Translations under genes and position numbers: made by a program
Shown here: positions 1 to 11,343 of the stretch, piece by piece
How the letters are laid out: each line of letters starts with the position of its first letter
How positions within the stretch are numbered: the stretch's first letter is position 1
Assembly (NCBI GenBank): GCA_019426215.1
Contig: CM033393.1
Location: forward strand, 5,428,046 to 5,492,045
DNA: 64,000 nucleotides
Reading direction: 5' to 3'
From: Buddleja alternifolia
Taxonomy: Eukaryota > Streptophyta > Magnoliopsida > Lamiales > Scrophulariaceae
The notes under the pieces: model-generated
Told to the model about the DNA's origin: nothing
The model's input: the letters and a program-made list of their open reading frames with translations, nothing else
Database searches by the model: none

Positions 1-936
1 GGTGAGCATGGTTCAAAGTCGCGATATCGGTGATAATATCGGCGGGTGCTGTTCCATATCGGTCGCGGCGTATCGGGATATTATCAGGCGATACGATACA
101 AAAGCATTATAAAATGCTCCAAAAATTTCTAAACAAATTAGTAAAATTAAAGAAAAATGTAAATAACACAAATTGCTAGTTTTTAATATATATTAAAAGT
201 ATTTACTATATCAACCATCAATGAAGCTAAATATATCATTCTAGTCGCTCAAGAAATTAATCCATAAAAATAAGACATAAAATAAATAAACAATTTAAAA
301 AATAAACTCTTAATTAAACTATCTAATTAAATAATTACCTTTAGGAAATGACTTAAACAAATGCTTGCTATTAATATCTCTTTCTTCAGAATCTTCTTTT
401 CACCAATGAGTTTTATTTGAAGGAGTGAAATAATAAGTAGAAGTATGAGTTAATAAGTAATATATACATATTTATATACTTTTTTCAAACAATATTTACA
501 CTTCAATGAATCATTACGTGAATAATAATACAAAGAAAGACATAAAGCTGACAATATTCTCTGGAAAAAAAAGCAAGCCTATTGCTATTTGTACCAAAGA
601 AAAGCAAAGCTATTATCTGAAAAGGAAAAGAAAAAGGGGAAAAAAAGGAAAAGAAAACCAACTCATTCACTATTGCTTTGTCTTCTTCAAAAGATCCCAG
701 CAGTAGCAGCTTTTCCTTCCAAACAACACCATTTCCTTCAAAACAGAAAATCGGCCGCTATCATCGGAAAGTCGGCCGATATGATCCGATATTATCGGAT
801 ATCGCCGATATCCGATAATATCGGCGATATCATGCCCAAATGGTAACAAACCGTATCGCCGGATTTTATCGGATTGGAGGGGTCCGATCTGGTTACATAT
901 CGGATATCGGCCTATACTTTGAACCACGTTGGTGAG
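1..936. mobile_element. CGATATCGG-rich inverted-repeat element (MITE-like)
   Basis: Short inverted termini are visible: GGTTCAAAGT near 10-19 and its complement ACTTTGAACC near 916-925. The interior next to both ends is packed with GATATCGG/CCGATATC words, while the centre is plain AT-rich DNA without coding capacity. GGTGAG occurs at 1-6 and again at 931-936, which could be a target duplication, but the left flank is cut by the window edge so its length cannot be fixed. Family unknown; a Mutator-like MITE is one possibility. Confidence 0.55.
786..824. repeat. Perfect palindrome, 18-bp arms
   Basis: Arms 786-803 and 807-824 are exact reverse complements around a 3-base spacer (GCC). It is made of CGATAT/TATCGG words and lies in the right subterminal part of the element above, so it could form a stable hairpin or cruciform. 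Confidence 0.85.
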
Positions 937-1249
937 AGTGATTATTTATTCGTTTGGAGCAATCTAAGTACTCAAGTGGTATTGGTCATCATATGTTGAG
1001 AAGCTTCAAGATGACGTTTGAATCAACTTCCATTTCTATTTTCTATATCTGTCATTTCTTTGCAATCTCTGTTTCTTCACGAATAGTCAAAAATTCTGCT
1101 TTTGTGAATATATATGTCCCTGATATTTCAACCAAATTCTCAATACCACTTGACTTGATCATCTAAAACACCCTCCAATATTGCTCGTCCAGTAGAATGC
1201 ATCAAATCTTATCAACAGTTCATTCCCATCAACCATCCTTTGGTCTGCA
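937..1249. other. Intergenic, nothing recognised
   Basis: Short reading frames only, with no domain I recognise on either strand. Confidence 0.5.
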
Positions 1250-1368
1250 CACTACAAGAAAATGGATTTTTGACAATGGCTAAAATCGGTTGCCTTAAAT
1301 CAACAGGCATTGCTAATAGTCATCCGCAACCACTTTGCAACGCCTTATTAGCAGTTGTACCTGCTAAG

Positions 1369-1418
1369 GTTGCTAATACTTCCGCAATGGCTAAAGCTAT
1401 TGCGGAAGTATTAGCAAC
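1369..1418. repeat. Hairpin 1 (20-bp perfect arms)
   Basis: 1369-1388 and 1399-1418 are exact reverse complements with a 10-base loop. Located in the CACTA-like subterminal region. Confidence 0.85.
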
Positions 1419-1488
1419 TCCTATACCAACGGCTTTAATGCCATTGGGCAAAAAGGCCAAAACACAATTTTGACCCCTCTATATATAC

Positions 1489-1535
1489 GGCTAAACAGCT
1501 GTGGTGGATAAGTGTTCCACCACGGCTGTTTAGCC
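1489..1535. repeat. Hairpin 2 (20-bp arms, one mismatch)
   Basis: 1489-1508 pairs with 1516-1535 with one mismatch and a 7-base loop. It shares the GGCTAAA word with hairpin 1. Confidence 0.8.
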
Positions 1536-3527
1536 ATTGCCAAAGTCTTCTTTTTCTTTTTCTTTTTCTTTTTTCTAATCTTCTTTAATGTAATTTAGTT
1601 AGAAAAACTATATAACTAAAAATTACTAAAGAAAGCTAAAATGATAATGATATCACTCATTCATTTTGCACAAACAGTAGAAAATTAGGGGCAAAGAAAT
1701 AATTATTTTTATTTAACTAATAGAAAATCATAAAAATTACAATCTATCACAAAGTTGGCTGAAATATCTAATGGAAAACCAAAGAAAATACAATTTATCA
1801 CAAAACTAGTTGAAATATCTAGGGGAAAACAAAAAAAGAACACAATATGATTTATTGGCAAAGTCCGGACGGGCAAAAACTTGAGCTAACAAAACCCGAT
1901 CATTTGAAGCACCTTCACAACTGAACTCTTTTCGGAGCTTCAAAAGGTGAAAACAATCGAAAATTCTCTTCCCTGCGATTGTGGAGCAAGAAGATAACAA
2001 TCGACTTCAAACACAAGAAAAAAAGGTCGGAATGAAGAATTAGAGCCTCAATTCATATTTTATGATGTGTTGTTTCTTTGAGCTTCAGATTTTCATTTGG
2101 TTTTTACCTTCAAATTGTGTATAAATATAACAGAAAGAGGGTTCCCTCATTTTGTTAGCTGAAATCTGAAATTTTGTTGCCAAATTTCCCACCAACTACC
2201 AATTTAACGGTGCACATGAGGGCACATGTGATTTTTGTCAAATACATAACGGATTTTGGGCAAAACAAAGCCTACTGTTTGTCCACTTATTGCCACGATT
2301 TTTTGGGTAGAAAATACTCAAGTAATTACCACAAACCAAACGTGTAGGAGTACCTTTAGGTAATAATATTATGCATTTAAACATTTTTTTTCCAAATTCT
2401 TTGCAAAACAAATTTTCCCTGTATTTACATACTATTCTCGACACAAACTCAAACTTTAAAATTTGTTACCAACATTTCACAAAATTAATTCACAAAATAA
2501 GAAGCTCAAATCCGAACTATTCATATACGTAACCAAATTCCTTCATCTAAATACATTAACTTTTTAACGAAAATAATGAAGACCAGACTCAAATTAATGA
2601 ACAATCAACGTAACAATTCTCCATTCAACTGACATTAAAATGTACTTATGAAGCTTAAAATATAGAATAAATACTAATAAGTCGAACTAATTTGATTCTT
2701 CAGTCCAATCATTGCTTCTAGCCCATGTGCTTTGTTTATCAACACAAAACCATTGATTGCCCCTTCTATATATAGACCGCAACCAGGATAACAATTATAA
2801 TAATCAGAATCTTGTAAAGGGTAAATTATCTTTAGAGGGACTAGGCAAAACAAGTCATTATCACAATAAACAAACAAAACGATAATTCACAATATAGATT
2901 CTTCTGCTAAGTCAAATAAAAAATATTGAACTAGTCAAAACAGGATAAAAAGTAGAGCTTGTAACTTTTTCTTCACACTATTTCATAACAGGATTTCATC
3001 TCGGAAGAAGAATATTGAACTAGTACTCTAGATATAATACATAGAAGCCTCCCAACAATGAGGATGAAGCATATAAGGAACTACATATTCAATCAAATGT
3101 AAAGCAGACTAATGAAACACATTTATATACATTAACATTGCTTTTCTCTTTGCTCACTTTCTTTGACACCAGCAAACTTTGAGATATATCCAAAATTCGC
3201 TAAGAATTACACTTTAAGGGAGCCAATTCTTGGAAATGCATGAATATTTAGGCCTTGTTTGTTTGTTTATGTAGAGAAAAGAGTCCTAAAAAATGTACTA
3301 CTACCATGAAAACCAGAAAAGCAAACGGTAATCACCTCTAAGGAATGCACATTAAACCCACAATATTTCAAAAATATTTTTTTTAGAAAAAAGAATCTAA
3401 TTAAGAAGACAAACCAAAACAACAAACGAAGATACCCGTGCTTTCAAAAATAATTAAAAAGAAACCCACACTGATACACTTGCTCTTAAAAACAAACTAC
3501 AGAAGAATTGATTTGGGGTTGAGACAC
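1536..3527. other. AT-rich DNA with no recognised gene
   Basis: No domain-bearing frame on either strand. A 51-bp direct repeat (period 1739 to 1790, built around ATCACAAA..GAAATATCTA) is present. The tract could be the body of the CACTA-like element starting at 1250, but nothing in it proves that. Confidence 0.5.
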
Positions 3528-4100
3528 TAAGGCTATGTTTGGTTATGTTTTGGGATGGTATTTTGGTGAAAATTATTGGTGAAAATTTTATAGGGACACG
3601 TGCAATTTTGATGAAATTATGTTTGGTTATGTTTTGGGAGTTGTTTTTTGAGTGATTTTTTGGTGAGATAGTGTTTGGTTTTGTTTTCAGAGGGAACATA
3701 AATTACTGTAACTGTCAAATCATGTAAGTTTTTGTATGTCAATAATTAAAAATTATAATATAATATTGAGATTGTAATAATTATTATATAGATAAATATA
3801 TATGTATATATGTAAAAATATATATGTATATATGTAGGTAATAGTAGTATATATAATATTGAGATTGTAATAATTATTATAGAGATAAATATATATGTAT
3901 ATATGTAAGTAATAGTAGTGTATATATATATATATTTAATTACAAAATTATATTTAATTTACGAAAATTAAAAAAAAATTGAAAACGACATTTCAAATGT
4001 CGTCTTCAATTTTTTCATTTTTATTTATGATATGTTGTCTTCTAATTATATAAAAAAATATATATATATAGAAAAAATTATATTTAATTACAAAATTATA

Positions 4101-4540
4101 TTTAATTTACGAAAATTATAAAAAAATAGAAAATTGAAGACGACATTTGAAATGTCGTCTTCAATTTTCTTTTTTTTTTTATTTATGAACAGTGAAGACG
4201 ACATGGCACATGTCGTCTTCACTGTTCATTTTTATTTTTATTTTAATTATGAAGAAGACATTTTATATGTCGACTTCTAATTATATATATAAAAAATAAT
4301 ATATATAGAAAAAATTATATTTAATTTACGAAAATTATAAAAAAAATAGAAAATTGAAGACGACATTTGAAATGTCGTCTTCAATTTTCTTTTTTTTTTT
4401 ATTTATGAACAGTGAAGACGACATGGCACATGTCGTCTTCACTGTTCATTTTTATTTTTATTTTAATTATGAAGAAGACATTTTATATGTCGTCTTCTAA
4501 TTATATATTTAAAAAATAATATATATATAGAAAAAATTAT
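4101..4540. repeat. 220-bp tandem duplication containing nested palindromes
   Basis: Two units, 4101-4320 and 4321-4540, are nearly identical. Each contains two near-perfect inverted repeats around GAAGACGACAT/ATGTCGTCTTC: the first unit has arms 4129-4148/4150-4169 and 4187-4205/4209-4227. A weaker, older copy of the same motif lies near 3985-4015. Confidence 0.85.
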
Positions 4541-4639
4541 ATTTAATTACAAAACAATTTTCTTTTTTTTTTTATTCATGCACAGTGATATGTCGTCTTC
4601 TATTTATGTTATAAAAATATATATATATATATATGTATA

Positions 4640-4641
4640 TA

Positions 4642-4683
<42 letters not shown>

Positions 4684-4770
4684 AAGTGAGAGAGTGAGAG
4701 AAAGTGAGGAGAGAGAATGTGTCAATAGAGTGAGAGTGAGAGAAAAAGAGGAGAGAGAGAGAGTGTGTGT
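4640..4770. repeat. GT/GA microsatellite
   Basis: A (TG)n run followed by (AG)n and imperfect GAGAGT repeats. It creates spurious long frames on both strands. Confidence 0.9.
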
Positions 4771-4915
4771 CAGAGAAACAGGGAGCACAATCATTATTAT
4801 TTTTTTTGGACCAAAAATTGACAAATTTTCTGGTGAAAAATTGTGCGATCCAAACATAATTTGGCCAAAAATTCGGACAAAAATGGGCTTGAAAACATAA
4901 CCAAACATAGCCTAA

Positions 4916-5330
4916 GGATGAGAAGTGAAAACTGAGCAGAAAGTTTACGTTTCTTAAAGAATGGTGGAAGAGTTTTAGCTGATTTGAATTTCTTTTTTAA
5001 AAGGGTACAATTTGATCTCTGTACAACAAATTTGAATAAAGAAATAAAGAAAGAAACTCTTTTGTAAGAGGGCTATTTCTCAAATCGTGTAGTATTAGGA
5101 AGTATTTGGAGGCTATACACCCTAAAAAATTTGACTAAAAAAGGAGAAACAATTATCGATATAACCCCACTTCTGAAATTTTTACCAGAATGACCTGAGG
5201 GCGCCAATCCTTCACCTTTTTTTTTTTAATGATTTTCTTTAACTTTAAATACTTTCTGCTCTTGATTAATTTAATTTCTCCTTTTAATGTAGTTTTCTTT
5301 TAAAATGTGACAATTCATTTTTTCAAAAAT
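4916..5330. other. Intergenic, nothing recognised
   Basis: AT-rich, no coding signal or repeat structure identified. Confidence 0.5.
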
Positions 5331-6038
5331 AATTCCTAATTGAATTTTGAATTTGTTTAGGTTATTAGACTTTTTACACTTTCTTAATAATTATGAGTGA
5401 AAAATAGTAGTATATCTTTAAAATGGATTTGCATATTCAAAAAGTACATTATAATATTGTTCAATTCAATATTTATCCCATCAACTTTTCATCCAAAAAA
5501 CTAGCAATAAAAGGTTAATAATTTTTTTAAAATTATACTTAGATACTGATTCATCTACCAGCGTTAAGGCGATGCTCATCCTTGCATCACCACACCCACC
5601 ATGTACCACGGAACTATGAAGACACTTATTGAAAGTAGTGGAGTTTCCATCGAGTTTTTGAAGTAGACATGTTGCAAACATAATATTTATATTTTCTTTA
5701 TTTTTTATTTTTGAACATACCACCTGGTATATATACATGAGCCGTATTGAGGAATATTATGTCTCTGACCCCTTATGCATCGATTTATTATTAGAAATAC
5801 TCGTACATCATAAGTTAATTCTATCTAAATGGTCGTGGTCAAGGATAATGGAGTCAAAAAAAAAATTATTAACCCATGGATGAAAAGTTGATGGGATAAA
5901 TATTGAATTGAAAAATATAATGTACTTTTTTTTAATATAACATATATTTTAAAGAGATATTACTAATTTTCACTATTAGTGGTTAAGAAAGTGTAAAAAG
6001 TCAACAGCCTAAACAAAATCAAAATCCAATTAGGATTT
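5331..6038. mobile_element. Fold-back element with about 160-200-bp inverted arms
   Basis: The sequence from about 5331 to 5530 is matched in reverse complement by about 5858 to 6038, with scattered mismatches. Shared landmarks include TCCTAATTG at the tips, TTGTTTAGG, CTTTTTACACTTTCTTAA and GATGGGATAAATATTGAATTG. The loop of about 330 bp has no recognised coding function. Its right tip abuts the TTA duplication of the next element, so the order of insertion and the exact ends are uncertain. Confidence 0.7.
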
Positions 6039-6039
6039 A

Positions 6040-6195
6040 GAGGGTGTTTGACTAAACTTATAAGCTCCTCTATACATCTTATAAGATATTTTAGAGCTTA
6101 TAAGCTCTATAAATTTGTTTGGTAATTTTTTTTTTAAAAAAATAGCTTATAAGATCAAAAAATAAGATGTTTGAGTCTTATAAGTTGTTTTTAAA
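6040..6195 (+). mobile_element. Left half of a Tourist/Harbinger-like MITE
   Basis: Starts GAGGGTGTTTG at 6040 directly after TTA (6037-6039). Its partner half is at 43860-43963, which ends with the complementary terminus followed by TTA at 43964-43966. The two termini align over roughly 70-90 bases, including the words CATCTTATAAGATATTTTA and GAGCTTATA. The element has been split by the LINE and nested LTR elements between. Confidence 0.7.
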
Positions 6196-6230
6196 AAATT
6201 AACCCAGAAAAACCCTAGTAGCTCCGAAAT

Positions 6231-7194
6231 TTGAGGAAAGCCTTTCAGCGATTCAAAACATCATTTCCGCGGCGGCCCATGTCGGAGGCCTTCTCCGGCC
6301 AACCACCATCGTCGGTGGCCATCGACGAGCGTTCGATAAAGAAGTTTAAGAGGGGAATTCTGGGAGACAAGAGGGACTATGCCCTGGCAACTGCAGAACA
6401 CATACTGAACGACAACATGGATATGAACGATGGAAGTGATCCGACAGAACGTCCAAACCAGTGGCAATAGGGTCGGTTGAAGGACAATTGGACTACTGAG
6501 ACACCACAACGGCCATACTACAACGGAAAAGGAAAAACGTCGGGCGAGACCATGGGCCCGGATTTGGAAATTTCGAAAGTAGTTGAGGAAGAGAAGGAGA
6601 AGGAGCTACCTTGGCCCAATTTGAACATCCCGGTGGATGCATGGCAGAAATACTCGGAACCCTATATGCGTGCGTTGGTGGTGAAGGTACTTGGACGAAC
6701 AGTGAGTTACACCACTTTGAAGCAAAGGATGAAAAACCTTTGGCACGTCAAATACGATATCGATCCTGTCGATTTGGGAAATGATTTCTATATGGTACGT
6801 TTTTACTCGAAGGAGGAATATGAGAAAGTGTTAGTGGGAGGGCCATGGATCATCATGGGGAATTATCTCATGGTTAAAAAATGGAGACCCGATTTTCAAC
6901 TCGCAACAGCACAAATCTCATCAACGGTGGCATGGGTTCGGTTCCCTAATCTACCCATTGAACTGTTCAACTCGGAAGTTTTATATAAACTTGGATCACT
7001 CATTAGCAAGGTGGTAAAGGTGGATAAGAACACAGAGAACTCGATTAGAGGAAAATTCGCTCGCATTGGTATTGAGATTGACTTGGGCAAACCCCTTCTA
7101 CCGTATGTGTGTATCAATGGACACCCTCAAGCAGTAGAGTACGAAGGGCTCCATTTAATTTGCTTTGGATGCGGAGCTTATGGTAAGGGAAAGG
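6231..7194 (+). pseudogene. LINE ORF1 / N-terminal part with DUF4283 (interrupted)
   Basis: The frame from 6477 to 7194 encodes a DUF4283 domain (from about codon 45: ALVVKVLGRTVSYTTLKQR, then GGPWIIMGNYLMVKKWRPDF and VAWVRFPNLPIEL), ending in a CCHC-knuckle start, LICFGCGAYG. The short frame 6231-6470 just upstream, separated by a TAG and a frame change, likely belongs to the same N-terminus. DUF4283 plus zf-CCHC is the N-terminal architecture of plant L1-type LINE proteins and related genes. The reading frame is cut at 7195 by the start of the Tekay LTR. A LINE-derived C-terminal RNase H lies at 43142-43819, so the endonuclease and reverse transcriptase between them are missing here. Confidence 0.75.
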
Positions 7195-8927
7195 TGTGAT
7201 ACCCGAGTTTTCTTTTTAGTCGACTAGTTACTATCTAAAGCATTAGGACATGATCTAGGATCTTACACATATGTTCAAGAGGGATATTATATTATACATC
7301 TTATGTAGATTAAAGGAATAGAACCAAAATTTAACTAGACACTAGGAGAGAAGTTGAATTAGTAAATTGCCCAAATACACCAATAATTAGTAAATTCCAC
7401 TTTCATTTCACTTTTAAAAAAATAATAATAATAATAATAAATAAATAATAATAATAAAATATAATAAAATAAAAAAAAATTAATAAATAAAGGGGTGGAA
7501 AGTGGGCTTGACCGACCACCACCATCACACCATACATGTATATATATATATATTATGCCTTAGTTTCATTATTTTAGTTTACAAACAAATATCTCTTCAC
7601 TCTTCTTCTCCATTTTCATCATCTTCAACCCTCTTCATCCTTCCATTCAAGTTATATATAGATAGATACAAATTAGTACATTATCTTCAACCTCAACCAT
7701 CTTCACACTTGTGGGTAGCATTAAAGGTAACTTGTAATTCCTTGATCTTACAGTAGTAGGTAATGGTAGAGGCTAAATTTGCTTTGAAAATGTTATTGCA
7801 TGTGTATTAGAAGAGTAGATCTATGAGTTTTAAGCTTAAATTTACAATTTATAGTAACTAACCTAAAGGCTTAAATGAAGAAATCACACATGCATGACAA
7901 TTGTAAGTTGGGTCTTTAAATCTGCCACTGATTTCGAAGAATTATATCGAAATTAGGAAATGTTATTTGAGTTCAAAATTTTTACTGTGTATGTTACTGC
8001 ATGTCGAAAATATGTCTGGAATTGTGTGAGATTTTTGGAGTTGTAATGTGAATTATTGAAATTGTTAAGTATAGACTGCCAGAAGCCTTACGGGATTTCA
8101 AAATGTTTGTTTGAGACATCATTTGGGGTTCTTACAAACTTCATTTTGATTTCAAAATTTTACTGGGGATAATCATATGTATTGGGGTTGTTGTGTATAA
8201 AATTGGGGCTTATCTGATTGGATTAGGATTTTATATGAATTTTAAAGTAATCCTCCCCCAGTAAAACAATTGAACCCAATTTTACTTCGGTTTTGAGTAA
8301 AATAGCCACATTTTAAGTGACCATTTACCTTTGAAAAATTTATCTAAGGTCTTTTAACAAATTTAGAACATTTATGAAAAAAACTTTATGCACAATTATT
8401 GAGTTTGTGATTTTTAACAATTCATACACTAAAACTGCACAAATCTGTTTTTATGCCTCTTATCGACCTTTTGGGGAAGATTGAAATTAAGCCTAGTTTT
8501 CATTAAGGTAACTTGTTGTGAATGTTGGTATAGTTATTAGGACCTCATAGACTACCCCGGGTAGACTTTAGACGAGTTAGAAAATGAGCTTCTGATATAA
8601 TTTCGCTTAGCAGGTGTTGTCGGTGAGACGAACGAGGACAACGCCGTATAAGCTTGGACGTAGCGTGAGTGCCTCTCAAAATTATAGTTATATGTCTTTT
8701 AAAACTGGAAGGAGCACGTCGTATATATATATCTATATACTTTCATCATGCTTTCAATACTTCCCATGAAAATGAATTTCAACACTTTCAAATCAAATCA
8801 TGGACTCAATTTGCATTAACCATTTCTTGGCACGTTTCAAAGACATATCTTGCGAGAATAATTTTCCAGGCAGGTTTTGTGAAAATGATTTCAAGAAAAC
8901 ATTCTTTTAATGAAATTCTAAAAAAAA

Positions 8928-8963
<36 letters not shown>

Positions 8964-10125
8964 GCTCGATTCAATATTCCTTCATGAGCAAAAATGCTTC
9001 ATTCAATCATTCGTGACATACATGATTGCATACTTGTTTCAAATGCATATTTTGCAAGCATGATTTCAAAATAAACATCGGTTTTTCTGGATTCGTGGAA
9101 GTACTCCATCATTTGGTTCTTGTATCATGATCATTTGTCGTGATGGTGTTTTTGTGACATGTTTCATCTTGCGTGGTTGTGTTGGGCCCAAGGTCGGGCG
9201 ATGGATAGGGCAGGGTTCGGCCGGTCAAGCATGGGCTTGCAGTCTTAAACAGTTCCCGCTATCCACGTCCAGATCCATGCACCTAGGACGGAGTGCTCTG
9301 AGGGTGCATGGGTCATTTATCGTGTGGCATATTCCGAATATGACCAAATCGGGCATCGCGAGCCTGCGTGGGGAGGTATAAGGTGATGGCTGTTAAGCCG
9401 CGTGTTCAGGGGTGATAAGGAAGAAGCAGAGGGACCCAAAGTGCTATGGGTAAATCATCGGACGCGATGGTATTGCTAACATGGCCCCCTCCTGCTTAAG
9501 CGTGACGTGTACGTGTTACTTAAACATGTTTTGTACATGATACTTGCATTGAGCCTTGTACGTGGTACTTACATTGACTGCACACTTTTAAAATGCATGT
9601 TTTCAAACTTAAATATCATGCCACCAATCATCCCAGCTTTATCATGAACGAAATTGTTTTAAGCATGTTTCCATGACATTTGACAGCCCTCACTGTGCAT
9701 ATACTAAGACCTTGTCTCATACTAGCTATTGCTTACTTGTTACCATGATCATAAATTGCTTATCTTATTTAGGATTTCAATGATCCTTCGAAAATCAATA
9801 AAAACCATTTTAAGCAACTTACACACGAGCACTGGCACTCACTAAGCCTTTGCTTACGTATTTTCTTTTCCTTCCAGTCATGGGCAAGAGCGGGTGGAAA
9901 TAGCTTGACATACCTTTCGGGGAACTTTTGTAATAGTTATTTTGACCTCCATCGTTAGCAATTTTCTTGACATGTTAGACATGATATATGATGTTTATAT
10001 GTAGTATGGGTTTGTATTAGGCTAAACGATGATGATATTTTGTGTATTTGATTCCGCTGCTAGCCTTTATCCTTGAGAACGTATCGTTAAGTTATTATCG
10101 TGCCACCTTAAGGGCGGGCGTTACA
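7195..10125 (+). mobile_element. 5' LTR of Tekay-type Gypsy element
   Basis: Begins TGTGATACCCGAG and ends GCGTTACA, immediately before the primer-binding site. The same first 1.4 kb recurs at 15964-17411 after a polypurine tract, which fixes the start. Length 2931 bp, in keeping with the long LTRs of Tekay chromoviruses. It contains an (AT)n stretch at about 8928-8961 and an AAT-rich stretch near 7420-7490. Open frames inside, such as one near 9127, show no homology that I recognise and are treated as noncoding. Confidence 0.9.
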
Positions 10126-10128
10126 GAG

Positions 10129-10140
10129 TGGTATCAGAGC
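10129..10140 (+). promoter_or_regulatory. Primer-binding site, initiator Met-tRNA type
   Basis: TGGTATCAGAGC, three bases after the LTR end, is the standard plant Met-tRNA(i) primer site and primes minus-strand synthesis. Confidence 0.92.
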
Positions 10141-10335
10141 TTGGTTGTTAAAGATAACACTAAGCGTAAACCAGGATAGGATCCTCGGTTTGGGATGGAA
10201 CCCATCCGCAACGTGCTCGGTGACCTTTGAGCCACAAGAAAGAAATAATCAATTTTTGAAAGTTCTGTGTGTGATTTGATTACTAGCATGACCCGTTGCT
10301 CATATTAAGTTTCCTTGTTCTTAAAACTTTTAGGT

Positions 10336-11049
10336 ATGGCTCGTTTACCTTCATCCTCTAGTGGGTATCGCTATGTTGGTCGGCATAGGTCAGGTAGTGA
10401 GAGACGATCGGGGAGATATTTTACACAGATGATTTGTGCATTGAGGTCAGCCTCTCGACTTCGGGTCCAATTAATGAGTGCGAGGACTCAAGTGGCTAGC
10501 CTAAAGAGAGAGTTAACAAGGGCTCGAGATGAGGTAAAGACACATGAAGGACGGATAGACATATTGCAAGGGGAGACCATACCGACATATGAGGAGGAAG
10601 TTAGTGAATTACAGGATGTCAATGATTCATTGTTCCAACAAGTACAACAACAACAAGAGCATATTCAACTCCAAGGGGAAACATAATTGAATTGCAAGGA
10701 CATGTTGAAGAGCTACAATTTAGCTACATGAAATTCAGCAATTAAGAGAGAATGAACACCAAACTTATATGGAAGAGAGAGAGGCGAATGCCCACCGACT
10801 TGCAAATATTAGAGAACGCCTCCTTGATGTTGCAGAACTTGTCCCAGGCATAGGTGTAGATCGAGGCAACCACGCAGGCGCACCGTGCCAGTGGAGCAGG
10901 TGCAACAAGAGGAAGGTGAAGAAGACCCTGAGGAGGAATTTCAAGTTGGTGAGATGGAGTTAGTCGATGAGGACGGGCTGGTAGGTGGGAATGATGTAGT
11001 GGATGATGCCGAGGAGGAGAGTGATGTATCTACCATAGATGATATGTAG
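10336..11049 (+). pseudogene. Pre-gag coiled-coil/acidic ORF of the Tekay element (frameshifted)
   Basis: An open frame starts at Met 10336 (MARLPSSSSGYRYVGRHR), has a basic Arg/Ser-rich N-terminus, then a heptad-like helical stretch (LRVQLMSARTQVASLKREL) and a Gln run, stopping at 10686. Coding character continues in other frames: MEEREANAHRLANIRERL from 10769, and an acidic tail with many Glu/Asp ending in STIDDM and a stop at 11047-11049. This looks like one ancestral protein of roughly 230 residues broken by small indels, lying between the primer site and gag. No enzymatic domain is recognised. I infer a structural or nucleic-acid-binding role only weakly, from the basic N-terminus and coiled coil. 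Confidence 0.55.
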
Positions 11050-11343
11050 GATCCCTAGGGATGGTTAGCGTGACCTTTTGATCATTAACGTGGTAGTTAG
11101 GCTTATTAGGGCTAACTTTGTTCTTAGTGTGACCTTTTGAGGAAATGGATGTGTATATGGTCGATGACTTTTGAAAACAATGTTATGCCTAACAACTTCT
11201 TTTGGAAATGATATCTAGTTAATTAAGAAGTATATAAAGTTATTTATTTGTTATATGCCGAACCCTATCGAATCTTAGCTTCCTAGTTTTCTTTATATAT
11301 GCCCTCGAATAATTTTTTTTGCTATATATGTACTAGTCTTAGA

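Larger units (their letters stand above)
1250..1535 (+). mobile_element. CACTA-type transposon 5' terminus (partial)
   Basis: CACTACAAGAAAA at 1250-1262 is the typical terminal motif of plant CACTA (En/Spm) transposons. It is followed by subterminal GCTAAT/GGCTAAA repeats and two strong hairpins, as expected of a transposase-binding subterminal region. I found no matching TTTTCTTGTAGTG right end downstream, so either the element is truncated or its far end has diverged. No transposase coding is seen. A chance match to the 13-base motif is possible, but the hairpin-rich subterminal sequence argues against it. Confidence 0.55.
3531..4912. mobile_element. Harbinger-like MITE with TAA target duplication
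   Basis: The ends are perfect inverted repeats of about 22 bases starting GGCTATGTTTGGTTATG at 3531 and ending with its complement at 4912. They are flanked by TAA at 3528-3530 and TAA at 4913-4915. A 3-bp TWA duplication plus a GGC..TTTGGTT terminus is typical of PIF/Harbinger (Tourist-like) elements. The 1382-bp interior holds no transposase; it is filled by a 220-bp tandem duplication of palindromes and a GT/GA microsatellite. The complete boundaries make this a confident element call; the superfamily is inferred from the target duplication. Confidence 0.85.

Noticed and set aside
1240..1473. 77-codon frame with Ala/Thr/Pro-rich product
   Set aside because: Overlaps the CACTA terminus and one hairpin; its composition follows from the repeated GCTAAT/GCAACC words.
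4609..4908. Ser/Leu/Thr-rich frame on the minus strand and Arg/Glu-rich frame on the plus strand
   Set aside because: Both are translations of the GT/GA microsatellite inside the MITE.
9127..9381. 84-codon frame in a GC-richer patch
   Set aside because: Inside the Tekay 5' LTR; no recognisable domain and not kept as a frame in the broader family as far as I can tell.
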